A stretch of 47,216 bases of DNA. Source: Phycisphaerae bacterium. GTDB lineage: Bacteria; Planctomycetota; Phycisphaerae; UBA1845; UTPLA1. Positions 1-9,801 of the stretch are shown here, in pieces; positions within the stretch are counted from its first letter, which is position 1; each line of letters starts with the position of its first letter. The translations under genes and the position numbers were made by a program. Under the pieces are notes generated by a model, which saw only the letters and a program-made list of their open reading frames with translations, ran no database searches and was not told the DNA's origin. The stretch lies in assembly GCA_030593565.1 (NCBI GenBank), contig JAUVGW010000002.1, positions 1 through 47,216 on the forward strand. Reading direction: 5' to 3'.

Positions 1-51
1 GCTGTAGTCGAGACGACGAAGGACGATCGCGCTGTCCTTGATCAACGTCAC
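1..51 (-). CDS. recO: DNA repair protein RecO, N-terminal fragment (runs off window edge)
   Basis: GTG start at 51 on minus strand gives VTLIKDSAIVLRRLDYS, typical RecO N-terminus; adjacent to corC/ybeY/pgpH-like genes, a common neighbourhood. Confidence 0.65.
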   Translation of the reverse strand, partial: MTLIKDSAIVLRRLDYS

Positions 52-56
52 GGGGA

Positions 57-1316
57 CTAGTCGCCTTCCGCGGATGTCAGGACGTGAATCCGCAACCGGC
101 TGATGCTGCGCTCCTCGGCTTCCAGGATTTCAACCTTGACGTTGTCCGCCACGAAGTCCTCGCCGGCCGTGGGGATGTGACCGAGCACGCTGAATACGTA
201 GCCGCCGATCGTGTCGTAGTCATCGTCCTCCGGCAAGCTGGTCTCCAACTCCTCGTTTACTTCCTCGACGCGCACGCGTGCGTCGAACTCGACCGTCGCA
301 TCGTCAAGCCGCTTGATCGGAGGCGCCGGCGGTTGCTCATGCTCGTCGGTGATCTCGCCGACCAACTCCTCGAGGACGTCCTCGATCGTCACGAGCCCTT
401 CGGTTCCGCCATATTCATCCAGCACGATGGCCATGTGAACGCGATCCGCCTGAAACTCGCGAAGCAGCGACGCCAGGTCCTTCGTCTCGGGAACGAACGG
501 AACACTCCGCATCATCTCCTTCACCGAAAACGCGCCCGGATCATCGATTCGAAGCAGATCCTTCGCATACAACACGCCCACGATGTGATCCATCGTTTCC
601 TCGTAGACCGGAATCCGCGAATGCCCCGCCTCCACGATCAAGGCCCGGACCTGATCGTAGCTCGCATCAGACGCGATCCCGATCATATCCGTCCGCGGCG
701 TCATCACCTCGCCCGCGGACATCTCGTCCAGGTCCATCGCCGACTCGATCATCTCCTTCTCGGATTCGTCCACCGCCCCGGTGGTCTCGGCTTGACTCAC
801 CGCGTCGAGGATCTCACGTTCCATCGCCTCCGCACGGTTTTCTGTCTCGCGCGGAGCGCCGGCCAGGCGGCGGACGATCTCGTCGATGACATTCACCACA
901 ACCAACAACGGCAGCATCACCCGTCGCGACAACTCCAGCACCGGAAGCACACGGGCAATATACGCCTCACCGGCATGTCTGCCCCAGGCCGTCGGGATCG
1001 CCACTCCCACGACCACGAACCACACCGCGGATATCAACAGCGTCATAACGAACCGCGACCCGCCAAACCACGATTCGCCCCACGAAACCAGGAAACCCAC
1101 GGTCAAGACGAACAGCAGGAAAGCCAACTGCTGGTGAATCAACGCCGTCAAAACGTATTCGCGCTCGTGGCGGTCGAACTGCTCGACACCCTCGGGGCGT
1201 CCGGCACGCTTCATTGCAGCAATCAGCCGCGTCCGAGACGCCTCCCGCACTGAAACCAGGGCGGTCCCGAAGAACATCGCCGCCGCCGACCATAGAATGA
1301 CAAGGCATGCGTTCAT
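57..1316 (-). CDS. HlyC/CorC family membrane protein (CNNM-type TM domain + CBS pair + CorC/HlyC C-terminal domain)
   Basis: Start [10 protein letters not shown]; '[13 protein letters not shown]' CBS motif, '[29 protein letters not shown]' signature. Confidence 0.9.
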   Translation of the reverse strand: MNACLVILWSAAAMFFGTALVSVREASRTRLIAAMKRAGRPEGVEQFDRHEREYVLTALIHQQLAFLLFVLTVGFLVSWGESWFGGSRFVMTLLISAVWFVVVGVAIPTAWGRHAGEAYIARVLPVLELSRRVMLPLLVVVNVIDEIVRRLAGAPRETENRAEAMEREILDAVSQAETTGAVDESEKEMIESAMDLDEMSAGEVMTPRTDMIGIASDASYDQVRALIVEAGHSRIPVYEETMDHIVGVLYAKDLLRIDDPGAFSVKEMMRSVPFVPETKDLASLLREFQADRVHMAIVLDEYGGTEGLVTIEDVLEELVGEITDEHEQPPAPPIKRLDDATVEFDARVRVEEVNEELETSLPEDDDYDTIGGYVFSVLGHIPTAGEDFVADNVKVEILEAEERSISRLRIHVLTSAEGD

Positions 1317-1335
1317 AGGAATCGATCCGCGCAGC

Positions 1336-2106
1336 TCACCCCGCGTGCTTCTCCGTGGGCTTGATGTCGGGAATCTGAAGGTCCGACCAGATGATGCCCG
1401 GCTCCCCTGGCTTCGCCGCAGCAACGATCTCCCCGCTGGAATCCACGATCATGCTCGCGCCGGGACACCTGATCTTGCGCGAACCATCCACAGTCGTAAC
1501 ATCCGCCAAGGCACCTGCCAAACCGCATCGTGCCGCGTGGTCCGCGACGCGCTGGCGAATCGACTCCGTGTCGATGTCCGGCTCGCCCGCGCCGTGGCCC
1601 CAGCACGTACATCCCAACACTAATCCCGCACCGGCATCGACCGCCGCGTCCCAGGACTCGCCGTCCAACAAGTCGTCACCGACCAACATCGCAAATCGCC
1701 CAAGCAGGATATCCGTTGCCGAGATCGTTTCACCTCGCGAGAACTGTCCCGCGGGGATCACCTCGAATCGCCGCTGCCGCTGATGCAATCGCAAGTCGCC
1801 GTCCCGATCAATCAAGACGCCCGCCACATACGGCCTGTCGGGACCGCGCTCCGCGAATCCCATCGCCACAAAAACGCCCCACTGGCGCGCGCGGAGACCG
1901 CACGCGGCCACGACGGGCCCCGCCGGCCGATCAGCGATCATCTCGTTCCCGCTCATCACCGCGAGCACGTCCCCAAACGCCGGCAGCAGGATCAGATCGG
2001 GTGCCGGATCCTGCTCAGCCGCCTCGTCGATCGCGAGCAGGGCGTGCTGAAACGTTACCGTCCGCCGGGCGGGATCGACAGCCAGCTGCACCACGGCGAT
2101 TCTCAT
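1336..2106 (-). CDS. Carbon-nitrogen hydrolase (nitrilase superfamily)
   Basis: MRIAVVQLAVDPARR start; 'LILLPAFGD' and 'GCTCWGHGAGEPD' regions resemble nitrilase fold; 4-bp ATGA overlap with ybeY. Confidence 0.65.
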   Translation of the reverse strand: MRIAVVQLAVDPARRTVTFQHALLAIDEAAEQDPAPDLILLPAFGDVLAVMSGNEMIADRPAGPVVAACGLRARQWGVFVAMGFAERGPDRPYVAGVLIDRDGDLRLHQRQRRFEVIPAGQFSRGETISATDILLGRFAMLVGDDLLDGESWDAAVDAGAGLVLGCTCWGHGAGEPDIDTESIRQRVADHAARCGLAGALADVTTVDGSRKIRCPGASMIVDSSGEIVAAAKPGEPGIIWSDLQIPDIKPTEKHAG

Positions 2107-2648
2107 GTTCGACCTCCGCGCCTCGCTCGTCCGCCGTCCGCCCGGCGCGACGGTCCACGCGAGAACACCGGACCCCATCCCAGCAACGTCAGGATTTCAT
2201 CTTCACGTCGATGCATCAACGCGGCAGCCTCCACATCGTCGTCATCATACCCGCACAAGTGTAGACAGCCATGGACCACGTACAACAGCAGTTCGCCGCG
2301 CCAATCGGTCCCACGAGAACGAGCGCGACGCCGCGCCACCGATTTGCACGCCACCAACTGGCCGTCCACGCGGCCGGTTTCGGGTTTATCACGCAAGTCA
2401 AACGACAAAACGTCGGTTGCGGCGGTCTCCCCGGTCCATCGCTCGTGCTGGCGGCGCATCTCGGCCTCGCCAACCACGGCGATGTCCAGCCGGCCGCAGC
2501 CGAATCCCGCGGCTCGCAATGTCCGACGAGCCACGCGGCGAAGCTCGGCCGGCAATTCCTCCGAACAGCCCGAAACCGTGATCGTCAGCCGACGGTCGTC
2601 GGTGGTGGACGGATGTTCCCTGCCAGATTGCTCCTCGGATGTGCTCAT
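2103..2648 (-). CDS. ybeY: Endoribonuclease YbeY (rRNA maturation)
   Basis: 'VVHGCLHLCGYDDDD' metal-binding motif and 'TDVLSFDL'; gene context. Confidence 0.9.
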   Translation of the reverse strand: MSTSEEQSGREHPSTTDDRRLTITVSGCSEELPAELRRVARRTLRAAGFGCGRLDIAVVGEAEMRRQHERWTGETAATDVLSFDLRDKPETGRVDGQLVACKSVARRRARSRGTDWRGELLLYVVHGCLHLCGYDDDDVEAAALMHRREDEILTLLGWGPVFSRGPSRRADGGRARRGGRT

Positions 2649-4936
2649 GCGGTACGAATATGGCGAACCGGGCTCTCTGGTTTCTTTTCTGGATAGGCAA
2701 TTCGACCATGATGAATGGCCCGCAGGCTTTTCACAAGGCTCTGTTCGACGCGCGACAGCTCCTTCAGCGTGATGTCACAGTCGTCGAATTGCCCGTCCAT
2801 CAACCGCGACATCACGATGTCATGAACCACGCTCTCGATGCGCCCCGGCGTCGGGTCCTGTAGCGCCCGCACCGCGCCCTCCACGCTGTCGCAAAGCATC
2901 AGGATGGCCGACTCGCGCGAGCGAGGCTTCGGCCCTGGATAACGAAACTCCGTGTCGCTGATTTCACGTCCGTTGCGACCGCTCGCCTTCGCCTCCTCCG
3001 TCGCGCGGGCGTGGAAATAGCGGACGACTGTCGTGCCGTGATGCTCCGGAATGAACTGGTGCAATTCCGGCGGCAGGCGATGCTCCCGCGCCAGCGCGAG
3101 CCCGTCCTTCACGTGCGCCAATATCACAAGCAGGCTCATCGTCGGCGCCAACCCGCGATGCGCATTGATGTTCGCCTGTTGATTCTCAATGAAGTAGTTC
3201 GGCTTGCATATCTTGCCGACGTCGTGGTAGTACGCCCCGACCCGCACCAACAGCCCATTCGCGCCAATCTCCTCCGCCGCCGTCTCCGCCATGCTTCCGA
3301 GCAGGTGACTGTGCTGCCACGTTCCGGGCGCCTTCTCGATCAGTTGCCGTAACAGCGACTTGCTGGTATCCGCCCATTCCAACAACGTCAGGCTCGTCGT
3401 GATGCGAAACGCCCTCTCGATCACAGGTAGCAACACGAGCACGATCCCGGCCCCCGCCAACGTCGCAAACGCGGCGATTCCCGATTGCACGATAATGAAA
3501 CCAAACTCCTGCTGCTGCGTCAGGCCGACAAACATCGTGCTGATCGCCGCGACTACGCCCGTGATGGCGCCCACCACCAACATCTTCAAACGAGTGCGAA
3601 CCTCCCGCAGGAGCAGCACGATCACCGATCCAACCGCTAGGAAAACCACCAGCACGCTCAGCGGCGCCTCCAATGCGACAACCGTTAAGAGCGCCAACGC
3701 CGCCGCGCCTCCGATCGCGAACCGCTGCGTGTAGGCAATCGTCAGGATCGCCGCCGTCATCGTGATCGTCACCACGCTCCACATCGGGGACGATCCAACA
3801 CCACTCAGCATGAACCGCGCTGCCAGCAACATCAATAGCAGCAGCCCCGCCAACGCCAGCGAGCGAGCAGGTTTCCGCACGACGCGCGGTTGCGTGAGCG
3901 CCGTATGGACCGCAAGCCCGATCGTCACCAGAAGCAACACGCCCATCAGGCCCAGCCGCTTATATAGCCACTGACTTCGTAGCGACGGATCCTTGTTCCG
4001 TTTCTTCAGATATGCCTCGTGCTCCGCCTCCAACAATGCGAATTCCGCGGGATCGAGTATCCCGGCCTTGACCAGACGATCCCCCGGCTTGTAGGAATCC
4101 TTCGCTGGTTCCAGCACAGCAAGTTCGGCCTCGATTCGAGCCCGCGTCGCTTCGCGGTCAAACACGAATACAGACCGGTAAACCCCCGGCTCCGGGACAA
4201 TCGCACGCTCAACGATTGGTACTAGCGCTCCCGTGATCTGCGGCGCGAACAAGTACTGCACAAGGTCTTCCGCCAACCGCTTCACATGGTCCGGATTGAT
4301 CGCGTACGTCACCCGCTCCTTGGGAACCGCCGAGAACTTCCCACTCCCGGGGTCTACCATGACCTCGCTCGCCGTGCTGCGCACGTCCCGATCAAGATCG
4401 AGCTCTGCCTTCTCGATCATGATCTCACGCGCCACCCGCTGCGCGATGCTGTCGACCTTGCGCCGAAACTGCTCACTCCCTGCGTCGTCCGTCAGCGCCC
4501 GAAAAACCTCGAACGCCTCCGGTTCCAGCGGGCACCGCTCGCCATACGCCTCGACATACTTCTCGTAGTTCTCCGCTGCCTTCACCGCGGCGTGCAAGTC
4601 ACGAAACTCCGCCTGAATCTGATCCACCAAGGCCTGATTCAATCGGAAGTAGTTGGGAACGACCTGTTGGGCTTCTTTCAGCTCCTCCTGCGTACGGCTC
4701 TCATTCACGCGCTCGAATCCCACACGGGACAGCACCGTCTGCGTCAACCGCATCTGGACCGTATAGGGGAGCCGCTCGTCCCCGGACAGCACGATCAGCG
4801 TCGCGCACGCCCAGAACACGGTCGCGATGATCGCCGGCCACGTGGCCAGACGCCGGAGCCGTTCCCACAGCTTCACCTGCCCGTCAGCTTGACGCCGACG
4901 CGCGTCGCCTTGCCTTGTCGAGCGGAATTGGGCCAA
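2645..4936 (-). CDS. pgpH: 7TM-HD family cyclic-dinucleotide phosphodiesterase-like protein (PgpH/YqfF family)
   Basis: Extracellular N-terminal region, multiple TM helices, HD motif 'GTWQHSHLLGSMAETAAEEIGANGLLVRVGAYYHDVGK' and 'FIPEHHGTT'. Confidence 0.88.
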   Translation of the reverse strand: MAQFRSTRQGDARRRQADGQVKLWERLRRLATWPAIIATVFWACATLIVLSGDERLPYTVQMRLTQTVLSRVGFERVNESRTQEELKEAQQVVPNYFRLNQALVDQIQAEFRDLHAAVKAAENYEKYVEAYGERCPLEPEAFEVFRALTDDAGSEQFRRKVDSIAQRVAREIMIEKAELDLDRDVRSTASEVMVDPGSGKFSAVPKERVTYAINPDHVKRLAEDLVQYLFAPQITGALVPIVERAIVPEPGVYRSVFVFDREATRARIEAELAVLEPAKDSYKPGDRLVKAGILDPAEFALLEAEHEAYLKKRNKDPSLRSQWLYKRLGLMGVLLLVTIGLAVHTALTQPRVVRKPARSLALAGLLLLMLLAARFMLSGVGSSPMWSVVTITMTAAILTIAYTQRFAIGGAAALALLTVVALEAPLSVLVVFLAVGSVIVLLLREVRTRLKMLVVGAITGVVAAISTMFVGLTQQQEFGFIIVQSGIAAFATLAGAGIVLVLLPVIERAFRITTSLTLLEWADTSKSLLRQLIEKAPGTWQHSHLLGSMAETAAEEIGANGLLVRVGAYYHDVGKICKPNYFIENQQANINAHRGLAPTMSLLVILAHVKDGLALAREHRLPPELHQFIPEHHGTTVVRYFHARATEEAKASGRNGREISDTEFRYPGPKPRSRESAILMLCDSVEGAVRALQDPTPGRIESVVHDIVMSRLMDGQFDDCDITLKELSRVEQSLVKSLRAIHHGRIAYPEKKPESPVRHIRTA

Positions 4937-5617
4937 AACTCACACCACCTGCCTTGCCGCCATTCACGGCACCGGATCACCCCTCAGCCACCTCGGCGGC
5001 AGGATGAACCGCCATCCTTCCAGCGGACGAACGTCATTATACCCTGCATTGCACACGACCGATTCCTTCACCAATCGCGCCAGTCAACCGTTGCCGCCCT
5101 CAATCCCCAGCGAGCCGGGCCGTCCCCGGCCCGGTCCCCGCCCCCCGATCCCCTTTAACTGCGACCGAAGTCCGCGCTCTCGAATCCTATCGCCAGCCAG
5201 ACAATACCGCCTGACGTATTTCGCGAGAACACCCGATAACGGATGGCCTGTGCCCAGTAGCGTGTGGCCACCGTTCACCCAATGTTCACCGCACGATGTC
5301 GACCCAAAACTGGCTCAACGCGCATAACCATCACATTGACAGCGATTTAGACGCGTCGGCTTCCACTCGCCACTGCCTCACTTCAACCACCTACTCCATA
5401 CAACACAATCCCTACAACCCCATCCTGGAAACCACCGTCCAGGAATCAGGCCCCCCGCCATCGCCCAAAGCCCGCCGACATTGAGCGGTGGTTCCTCGGA
5501 CACCACCGGCACGAAGCGTGCCCCTGAACAGGCTGACCGCGGCACCGAGCCACGCAGGACCGAAACCTCGGCTGCCGCATCCCGACTGCAACCGACAGGA
5601 TCCACGGAGTGTGCCAC

Positions 5618-5788
5618 GTGAAGCCCATCACTCAACAGTCCAACTGGACCGGCCGCCTGATCTGCTGGGCCATCGCCTTGATCGGCTTGATCCTCGTGGC
5701 ATCAGTCACAACCGACGCCGGCTTTCCTACGCCGAATCCCAGCTCTACGTTCGCCGAACCGACCTTCGCCGCAGTGATGCCGGACTAG
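5618..5788 (+). CDS. Small single-TM hypothetical protein (57 codons, GTG start)
   Basis: VKPITQQSNWTGRLICWAIALIGLILVASVTTDAG...; signal/TM-like hydrophobic stretch only. Confidence 0.3.
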   Translation: MKPITQQSNWTGRLICWAIALIGLILVASVTTDAGFPTPNPSSTFAEPTFAAVMPD

Positions 5789-6038
5789 TGCATCGCCGAT
5801 CTTACCCTCCAAGCCATCCCAAACCCCCTCGTGGCGCCACCATCTCGCTTATGGGGAGCAACTGTCGCACCGACATCTGTGGCACCGGCGTCTGTGGCAC
5901 TGGCGTCTCGCCGGTGGGACCACAGGCAGGCCCGTGCCACAGTTTGGTTGCCGCGAAGGCCGACCTGCGCCACAATCCCACGAAGAAACTGGTTGCCCCG
6001 ACTCGGCACACGCCGCAGGAAACTCGGAACGAACGAGC

Positions 6039-6827
6039 ATGAAGATCATCACCCTCACGACCGACTTCGGTCAAGCGGACCACTACATCGCCTGCATGAA
6101 GGGCATCATCTTCCAACTTGCGCCCGCAGCCAAGATCATCGACGTCACGCACATGCTCCAACCTCACGATGTCGTCCATGCCGCCTTCGTCCTTCGCCAG
6201 ATCTTCGACCACTTCCCGGAGGGCTCCATCCATATTGCCGTCGTCGACCCCGGCGTCGGCACGGCCCGACGGTTGCTCGCCATTTCCTATGAAGGCCAAC
6301 TCATTCTCGCACCGGACAACGGACTCGTCACACTCGTCCACCGGGACTTCGAGATGGAGGAACTCCGGGCCATCGAGAACACGCGCCTCTTCCGACCCGA
6401 AATCAGCACCACCTTCCATGGACGAGACATCCTTGCCCCGGTGGCCGGTCACCTCGCACAGGGCATGGCCATTGAAAACGTCGGCCCGACCGTCGATCAA
6501 CTCGAAATCCTCAACCTCGACGAACCGACGGCAACACCGGCCGGCGGTATCGAAGGCCAGGTCCTCTACGTCGACCGCTTTGGCAACCTCATCTCGAACA
6601 TCAGCTTAGCGGACATCGATGCCGTCGCGGGCGATGCCATCGACAACCTCAGCGTGCATGTCGGGCCGCTCCGGGTCGGCCAGCTTCACAACACCTACGC
6701 CGACATGCCCCCCGGCGAAATCGTCGCCATCATCGGCTCCACAGGCATGTTGGAAATCGCCATCAACCAGGGCAACGCCGCCGAACAACTCCGAGCCGCA
6801 CCAGGCACCGTCATCGTCGTTCGCTGA
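6039..6827 (+). CDS. SAM hydroxide adenosyltransferase (DUF62 family)
   Basis: MKIITLTTDFGQADHYIACMKG..., 'VVDPGVGTARR', 'APDNGL' signatures. Confidence 0.92.
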   Translation: MKIITLTTDFGQADHYIACMKGIIFQLAPAAKIIDVTHMLQPHDVVHAAFVLRQIFDHFPEGSIHIAVVDPGVGTARRLLAISYEGQLILAPDNGLVTLVHRDFEMEELRAIENTRLFRPEISTTFHGRDILAPVAGHLAQGMAIENVGPTVDQLEILNLDEPTATPAGGIEGQVLYVDRFGNLISNISLADIDAVAGDAIDNLSVHVGPLRVGQLHNTYADMPPGEIVAIIGSTGMLEIAINQGNAAEQLRAAPGTVIVVR

Positions 6828-7038
6828 GCCGTGTTCTGTGAGCACGACGCACCAAACCGAGCCGTGTTCTGTGAACACGGTGCACCAAACCGAGCCGTGT
6901 TCTGTGAACACGGTGCACCAAACCGAGCCGTGTTCTGTGAACACGACGCACCAAACCGAGCCGTGTTCTGTGAACACGGTGCACCAAACCGAGCCGTGTT
7001 CTGTGAACGCGGTGCACCGCCTTCACAGAAGGCGGCTG
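6826..7038 (+). repeat. REP-like palindromic array 1 (six 33-bp units ending in a converging hairpin)
   Basis: Tandem gagCCGTGTTCtgtGAACACGGtgcaccaaacc units at 6826, 6859, 6892, 6925, 6958, 6991, closed by CCGCCTTCacaGAAGGCGG. Confidence 0.9.
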
Positions 7039-7123
7039 TAAAACAAAACCCGGCTCAAACTCGCACTTTTTTTCAACAAACTTGAAAGAACCGCCCGGAA
7101 TGCGGAAACATTACAATAGAGCC
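7021..7123 (+). promoter_or_regulatory. Conserved leader/promoter-like segment copy A (upstream of ECF sigma gene)
   Basis: Aligns with 10802-10903: aaacccggctc..acTCG..c.ttttttcaa...aC.TGAAAGAACCGCCC...GCGG.AA.CA.TA.CA. Confidence 0.6.
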
Positions 7124-7744
7124 ATGCCGACCAGAACGAGCACAACCCTGCTGAACGGACTCCTCGATCCCCGTGACGACCGAGCGTGGCAGCGATTCTA
7201 CTCCCGTTACACACCAATGCTGCTGTCCTACGCCAAACGCGTCGGCCTCTCCGACGCCGATGCACAGGAGGTCGTCTCGAAAACACTGGCCACGTTCGTC
7301 CGGAAATATGCCGCCGGCCGATACGACCGCCAAAAAGGACGACTCAAGTCCTGGCTCGGCGGCATCATTCATAAGAAGATTCTCAGGCAGCGAGCCCGCC
7401 GCCCCATGGCGTCACTCGACGCAGCGCAGGGCGACGGCCGCCCCCATCTGCCCGAGCCCGCCGCGCCGGACGGCACAGACGAGGCCTTCGAACGTGAGTG
7501 GCAACTCGATATCCTCAACCAAGCCCTCATCATCCTGCGCCGAGACATCGATCCCAACACCTATCAGGCCTTCGACCTCTATGCCCTCAAGGACTGGCCC
7601 GTCAAGAAGGTCGCTGCGTTCCTCGGCATGACGCCCAACGCCGTCTACATCAGCAAGAGCCGAACGCTCGAAAAGCTTCGCGAACTCACCCAACGCCTCA
7701 TCGACGAGGAGGACGAACCGCGCCGTGCGATGCCTGAACAATGA
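7124..7744 (+). CDS. RNA polymerase sigma-70 family (ECF-type) factor
   Basis: MPTRTSTTLLNGLLDPRDDRAWQRFYSRYTPMLLSYAKRVGL (region 2) and 'KKVAAFLGMTPNAVYISKSRTLEKLREL' (region 4 HTH). Confidence 0.88.
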   Translation: MPTRTSTTLLNGLLDPRDDRAWQRFYSRYTPMLLSYAKRVGLSDADAQEVVSKTLATFVRKYAAGRYDRQKGRLKSWLGGIIHKKILRQRARRPMASLDAAQGDGRPHLPEPAAPDGTDEAFEREWQLDILNQALIILRRDIDPNTYQAFDLYALKDWPVKKVAAFLGMTPNAVYISKSRTLEKLRELTQRLIDEEDEPRRAMPEQ

Positions 7745-7976
7745 ACAACTCGAACGCCTGGCCGCCGCGCCGGACGACACCGCCAACACGAGCCCGCTCG
7801 CCCACACCCGCGGCTGCGAAGCTTGTCGACGGAAGCTCGAGCGCGTCCGAACCGACGCGACCCTCGTCGCAGACATCCGCGAACTCCGCGAGCGCCGTGC
7901 GAAGGTCAAGCCCATCCAGGACGAAATGACCGACACCGACGGCAGAATTGTCGCGCCGCCCCAACATCCGGTATGA
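7725..7976 (+). CDS. Small Cys-containing protein, possible anti-sigma-like zinc-finger remnant
   Basis: MRCLNNEQLERLAAA...HTRGCEACRRKLERV (H-x3-C-x2-C); overlaps 3' end of sigma gene. Confidence 0.55.
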   Translation: MRCLNNEQLERLAAAPDDTANTSPLAHTRGCEACRRKLERVRTDATLVADIRELRERRAKVKPIQDEMTDTDGRIVAPPQHPV

Positions 7977-8005
7977 TTGCGCAGCAAATCGGATGCGTGG
8001 GTGCC

Positions 8006-8076
8006 CCGCCCTTTGCGCAGCAAAGGGTGGGAATCCCTAGTGCGAAAATGAAAATCCCTTCTCGCACCTTCCTTGG
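8006..8076. repeat. Palindromic element upstream of kinase gene
   Basis: CCGCCCTTTGC gca GCAAAGGGTGG (8006-8030), followed by gggaatccctaGTGCGA...TCGCACC. Confidence 0.6.
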
Positions 8077-8097
8077 AGCCTGGAAAGAATCGGGAAC

Positions 8098-9801
8098 ATG
8101 GCAAAAGCCGACAAACCGCCCCCCGCAGACGCCACCCAGACCATCGGCCTCCCCACGCGCCCCCAACGACCGACCGACCCGGTCCCGCACCTGTCAGATT
8201 ATCGCTTCATCAAGGTCATCGGCCGCGGCGCATTCGGCACTGTCTGGCTAGCGGAGGAGCCGGTAGCCGGCGTCTTCCGAGCCATCAAAGTCCTGCACAC
8301 GCACGGCGCCGCGCGAATTGAACGAGAACTCGCCGGCATCCACGCCTACCAGGCCCAGGCGAAGGACCACCCGTACCTCGTCCGCATCCTGACGACCGGC
8401 CTATGCACACTGGACCTAGCGGCCGACGCCCCTGTCGGCCGAGATGGTGCGACCAGCCCCGCTCCACATTCCACACAAGCTGTCTACTACGTCATGGAGA
8501 TCGCCGACCACGCCGCCGGCGCGCAGCCACACCATCCCACCACCTACGAACCCATGACGCTCGCCACGCTCATCCGGCAAAAGGACCGCCTGCCTACCGG
8601 CGGCGTCATCGACCACGCATCGACCCTACTCGACGCCATCGACCACCTGCACAGAGCAGGCCTCCAACACCGCGACATCAAGCCGACCAACTGCCTGTTC
8701 ATCGGCGGCCTATTAAAACTCGCCGACATGGGCCTCGCCGCCTCCGACACGACGACCGAATCCATTGGCACCCCGGCCTACATGCCGCCGACGACCGACA
8801 AACCCACCGAGGCCGACCCTGCCCGCACGATCGGCCCGCAACCCGACGACCTCTACGCACTCGGCAAGGTCATGTACGTCATGACCACCGGCCAGGGGGC
8901 CGCCGACTTCCCCGACTGGCCCGCCGACCTGGACCCCACCGCCGACCCCCACCTCCCCGCCCTCCGCGAACTCATCAACGACCTCTGTCACCCGCAGGCC
9001 GAGAAACGCCTGACCAGCATCCGCGAGTTACGGCACAGACTGGCAACGTTCACTCCATTCGGCCCAAGCCCCAAAACATCTCGCCGCCGCGTGGCGTTAT
9101 TGGTCGGCCTCGTCGCCGCTGTCAGTTTCTACGCAGGGGCCTGGACGGCTACGCGGTGGCTCGAGCCGGAGGACCCGATGAGCCGGACATACGGCGTGCC
9201 ACCTTACAACGGTACGGATTATTCCGAGCACCTGGAGTGGGAACGACTCACCTACAGCTTGGGGCGCAGCCACCGACCAGGGATCACTTACACACTTCCC
9301 TGCGGCGGTACCTTCGTCACCTTCTGGGACATCCAGACCCGGCTGGAGGAGGGCCGCTTAGAAGTGAGCGGCGCTTTTCAAATCTACCAGGAGCACAGCC
9401 CCGCTCAGCGCGACATCACGAACCCGCGCGGGATCATCTGCCAGGTCTGCTTGTGTGTCGGGGATGAATTGCGATTCCTGTATCACGCGCAGCCAGGACC
9501 AAAGCCGGGCACATACCACGATTTCGGTCGTCGGGGGATGACCGGTATCTCGCTCAGTGAGCTCGCGTTCACGGAGGACGAACCGCTTACTGTCTATCTG
9601 GCTGTGTCGTCGTGCTATACACCGAGTAGCGCAGCAGAGGAATACAAGATACCCGCCAAACGAGTTGCACTACTCAAGAATGCACAGGTGATCGCCAGCG
9701 TGAGCCGGTTGCGTGCCGAGGAAGCTGCTCAGTCAGTGGCCGAGCCATCCCACGCAGCAATACCAGACAAAAACGAGTCGAAACCGCCCGGCAATGACTG
9801 A
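8098..9801 (+). CDS. Serine/threonine protein kinase with one C-terminal-side TM helix
   Basis: GRGAFGTVWLAEE, HRDIKPTNCLF, 'ADMGLA', 'GTPAYMPP'; TM VALLVGLVAAVSFYAGAW. Confidence 0.92.
   Translation: MAKADKPPPADATQTIGLPTRPQRPTDPVPHLSDYRFIKVIGRGAFGTVWLAEEPVAGVFRAIKVLHTHGAARIERELAGIHAYQAQAKDHPYLVRILTTGLCTLDLAADAPVGRDGATSPAPHSTQAVYYVMEIADHAAGAQPHHPTTYEPMTLATLIRQKDRLPTGGVIDHASTLLDAIDHLHRAGLQHRDIKPTNCLFIGGLLKLADMGLAASDTTTESIGTPAYMPPTTDKPTEADPARTIGPQPDDLYALGKVMYVMTTGQGAADFPDWPADLDPTADPHLPALRELINDLCHPQAEKRLTSIRELRHRLATFTPFGPSPKTSRRRVALLVGLVAAVSFYAGAWTATRWLEPEDPMSRTYGVPPYNGTDYSEHLEWERLTYSLGRSHRPGITYTLPCGGTFVTFWDIQTRLEEGRLEVSGAFQIYQEHSPAQRDITNPRGIICQVCLCVGDELRFLYHAQPGPKPGTYHDFGRRGMTGISLSELAFTEDEPLTVYLAVSSCYTPSSAAEEYKIPAKRVALLKNAQVIASVSRLRAEEAAQSVAEPSHAAIPDKNESKPPGND
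8417..8444 (+). repeat. Hairpin repeat TAGCGGCCGACgcccctGTCGGCCGAGA inside kinase CDS
   Basis: 28-bp identical to 23129-23156; 8-bp stem. Confidence 0.8.

Noticed and set aside
84-1253. 389-aa plus-strand ORF
   Set aside because: Antisense to a well-recognised CorC/HlyC protein; His/Arg-rich, low-quality composition.
4286-5158. 290-aa plus-strand ORF
   Set aside because: Mostly antisense to the 7TM-HD gene with no recognisable domain.
5100-5600. Possible genes in the region upstream of the 7TM-HD gene
   Set aside because: Only short ORFs with no recognisable domains; at most a GC-rich hairpin (CCGGGCC..GGCCCGG near 5118-5137).
6826-7038. Regular 33-bp repeats resembling a CRISPR array
   Set aside because: No unique spacers; units are contiguous and nearly identical, each containing a hairpin; no cas genes in the window.
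6811-7085. ORFs of repeated FCEHGAPNRAV / VHRTRLGLVHR peptides on both strands
   Set aside because: Artefact of a 33-bp (multiple of 3) tandem repeat lacking stops; no start/RBS logic and same sequence is non-coding at other loci.
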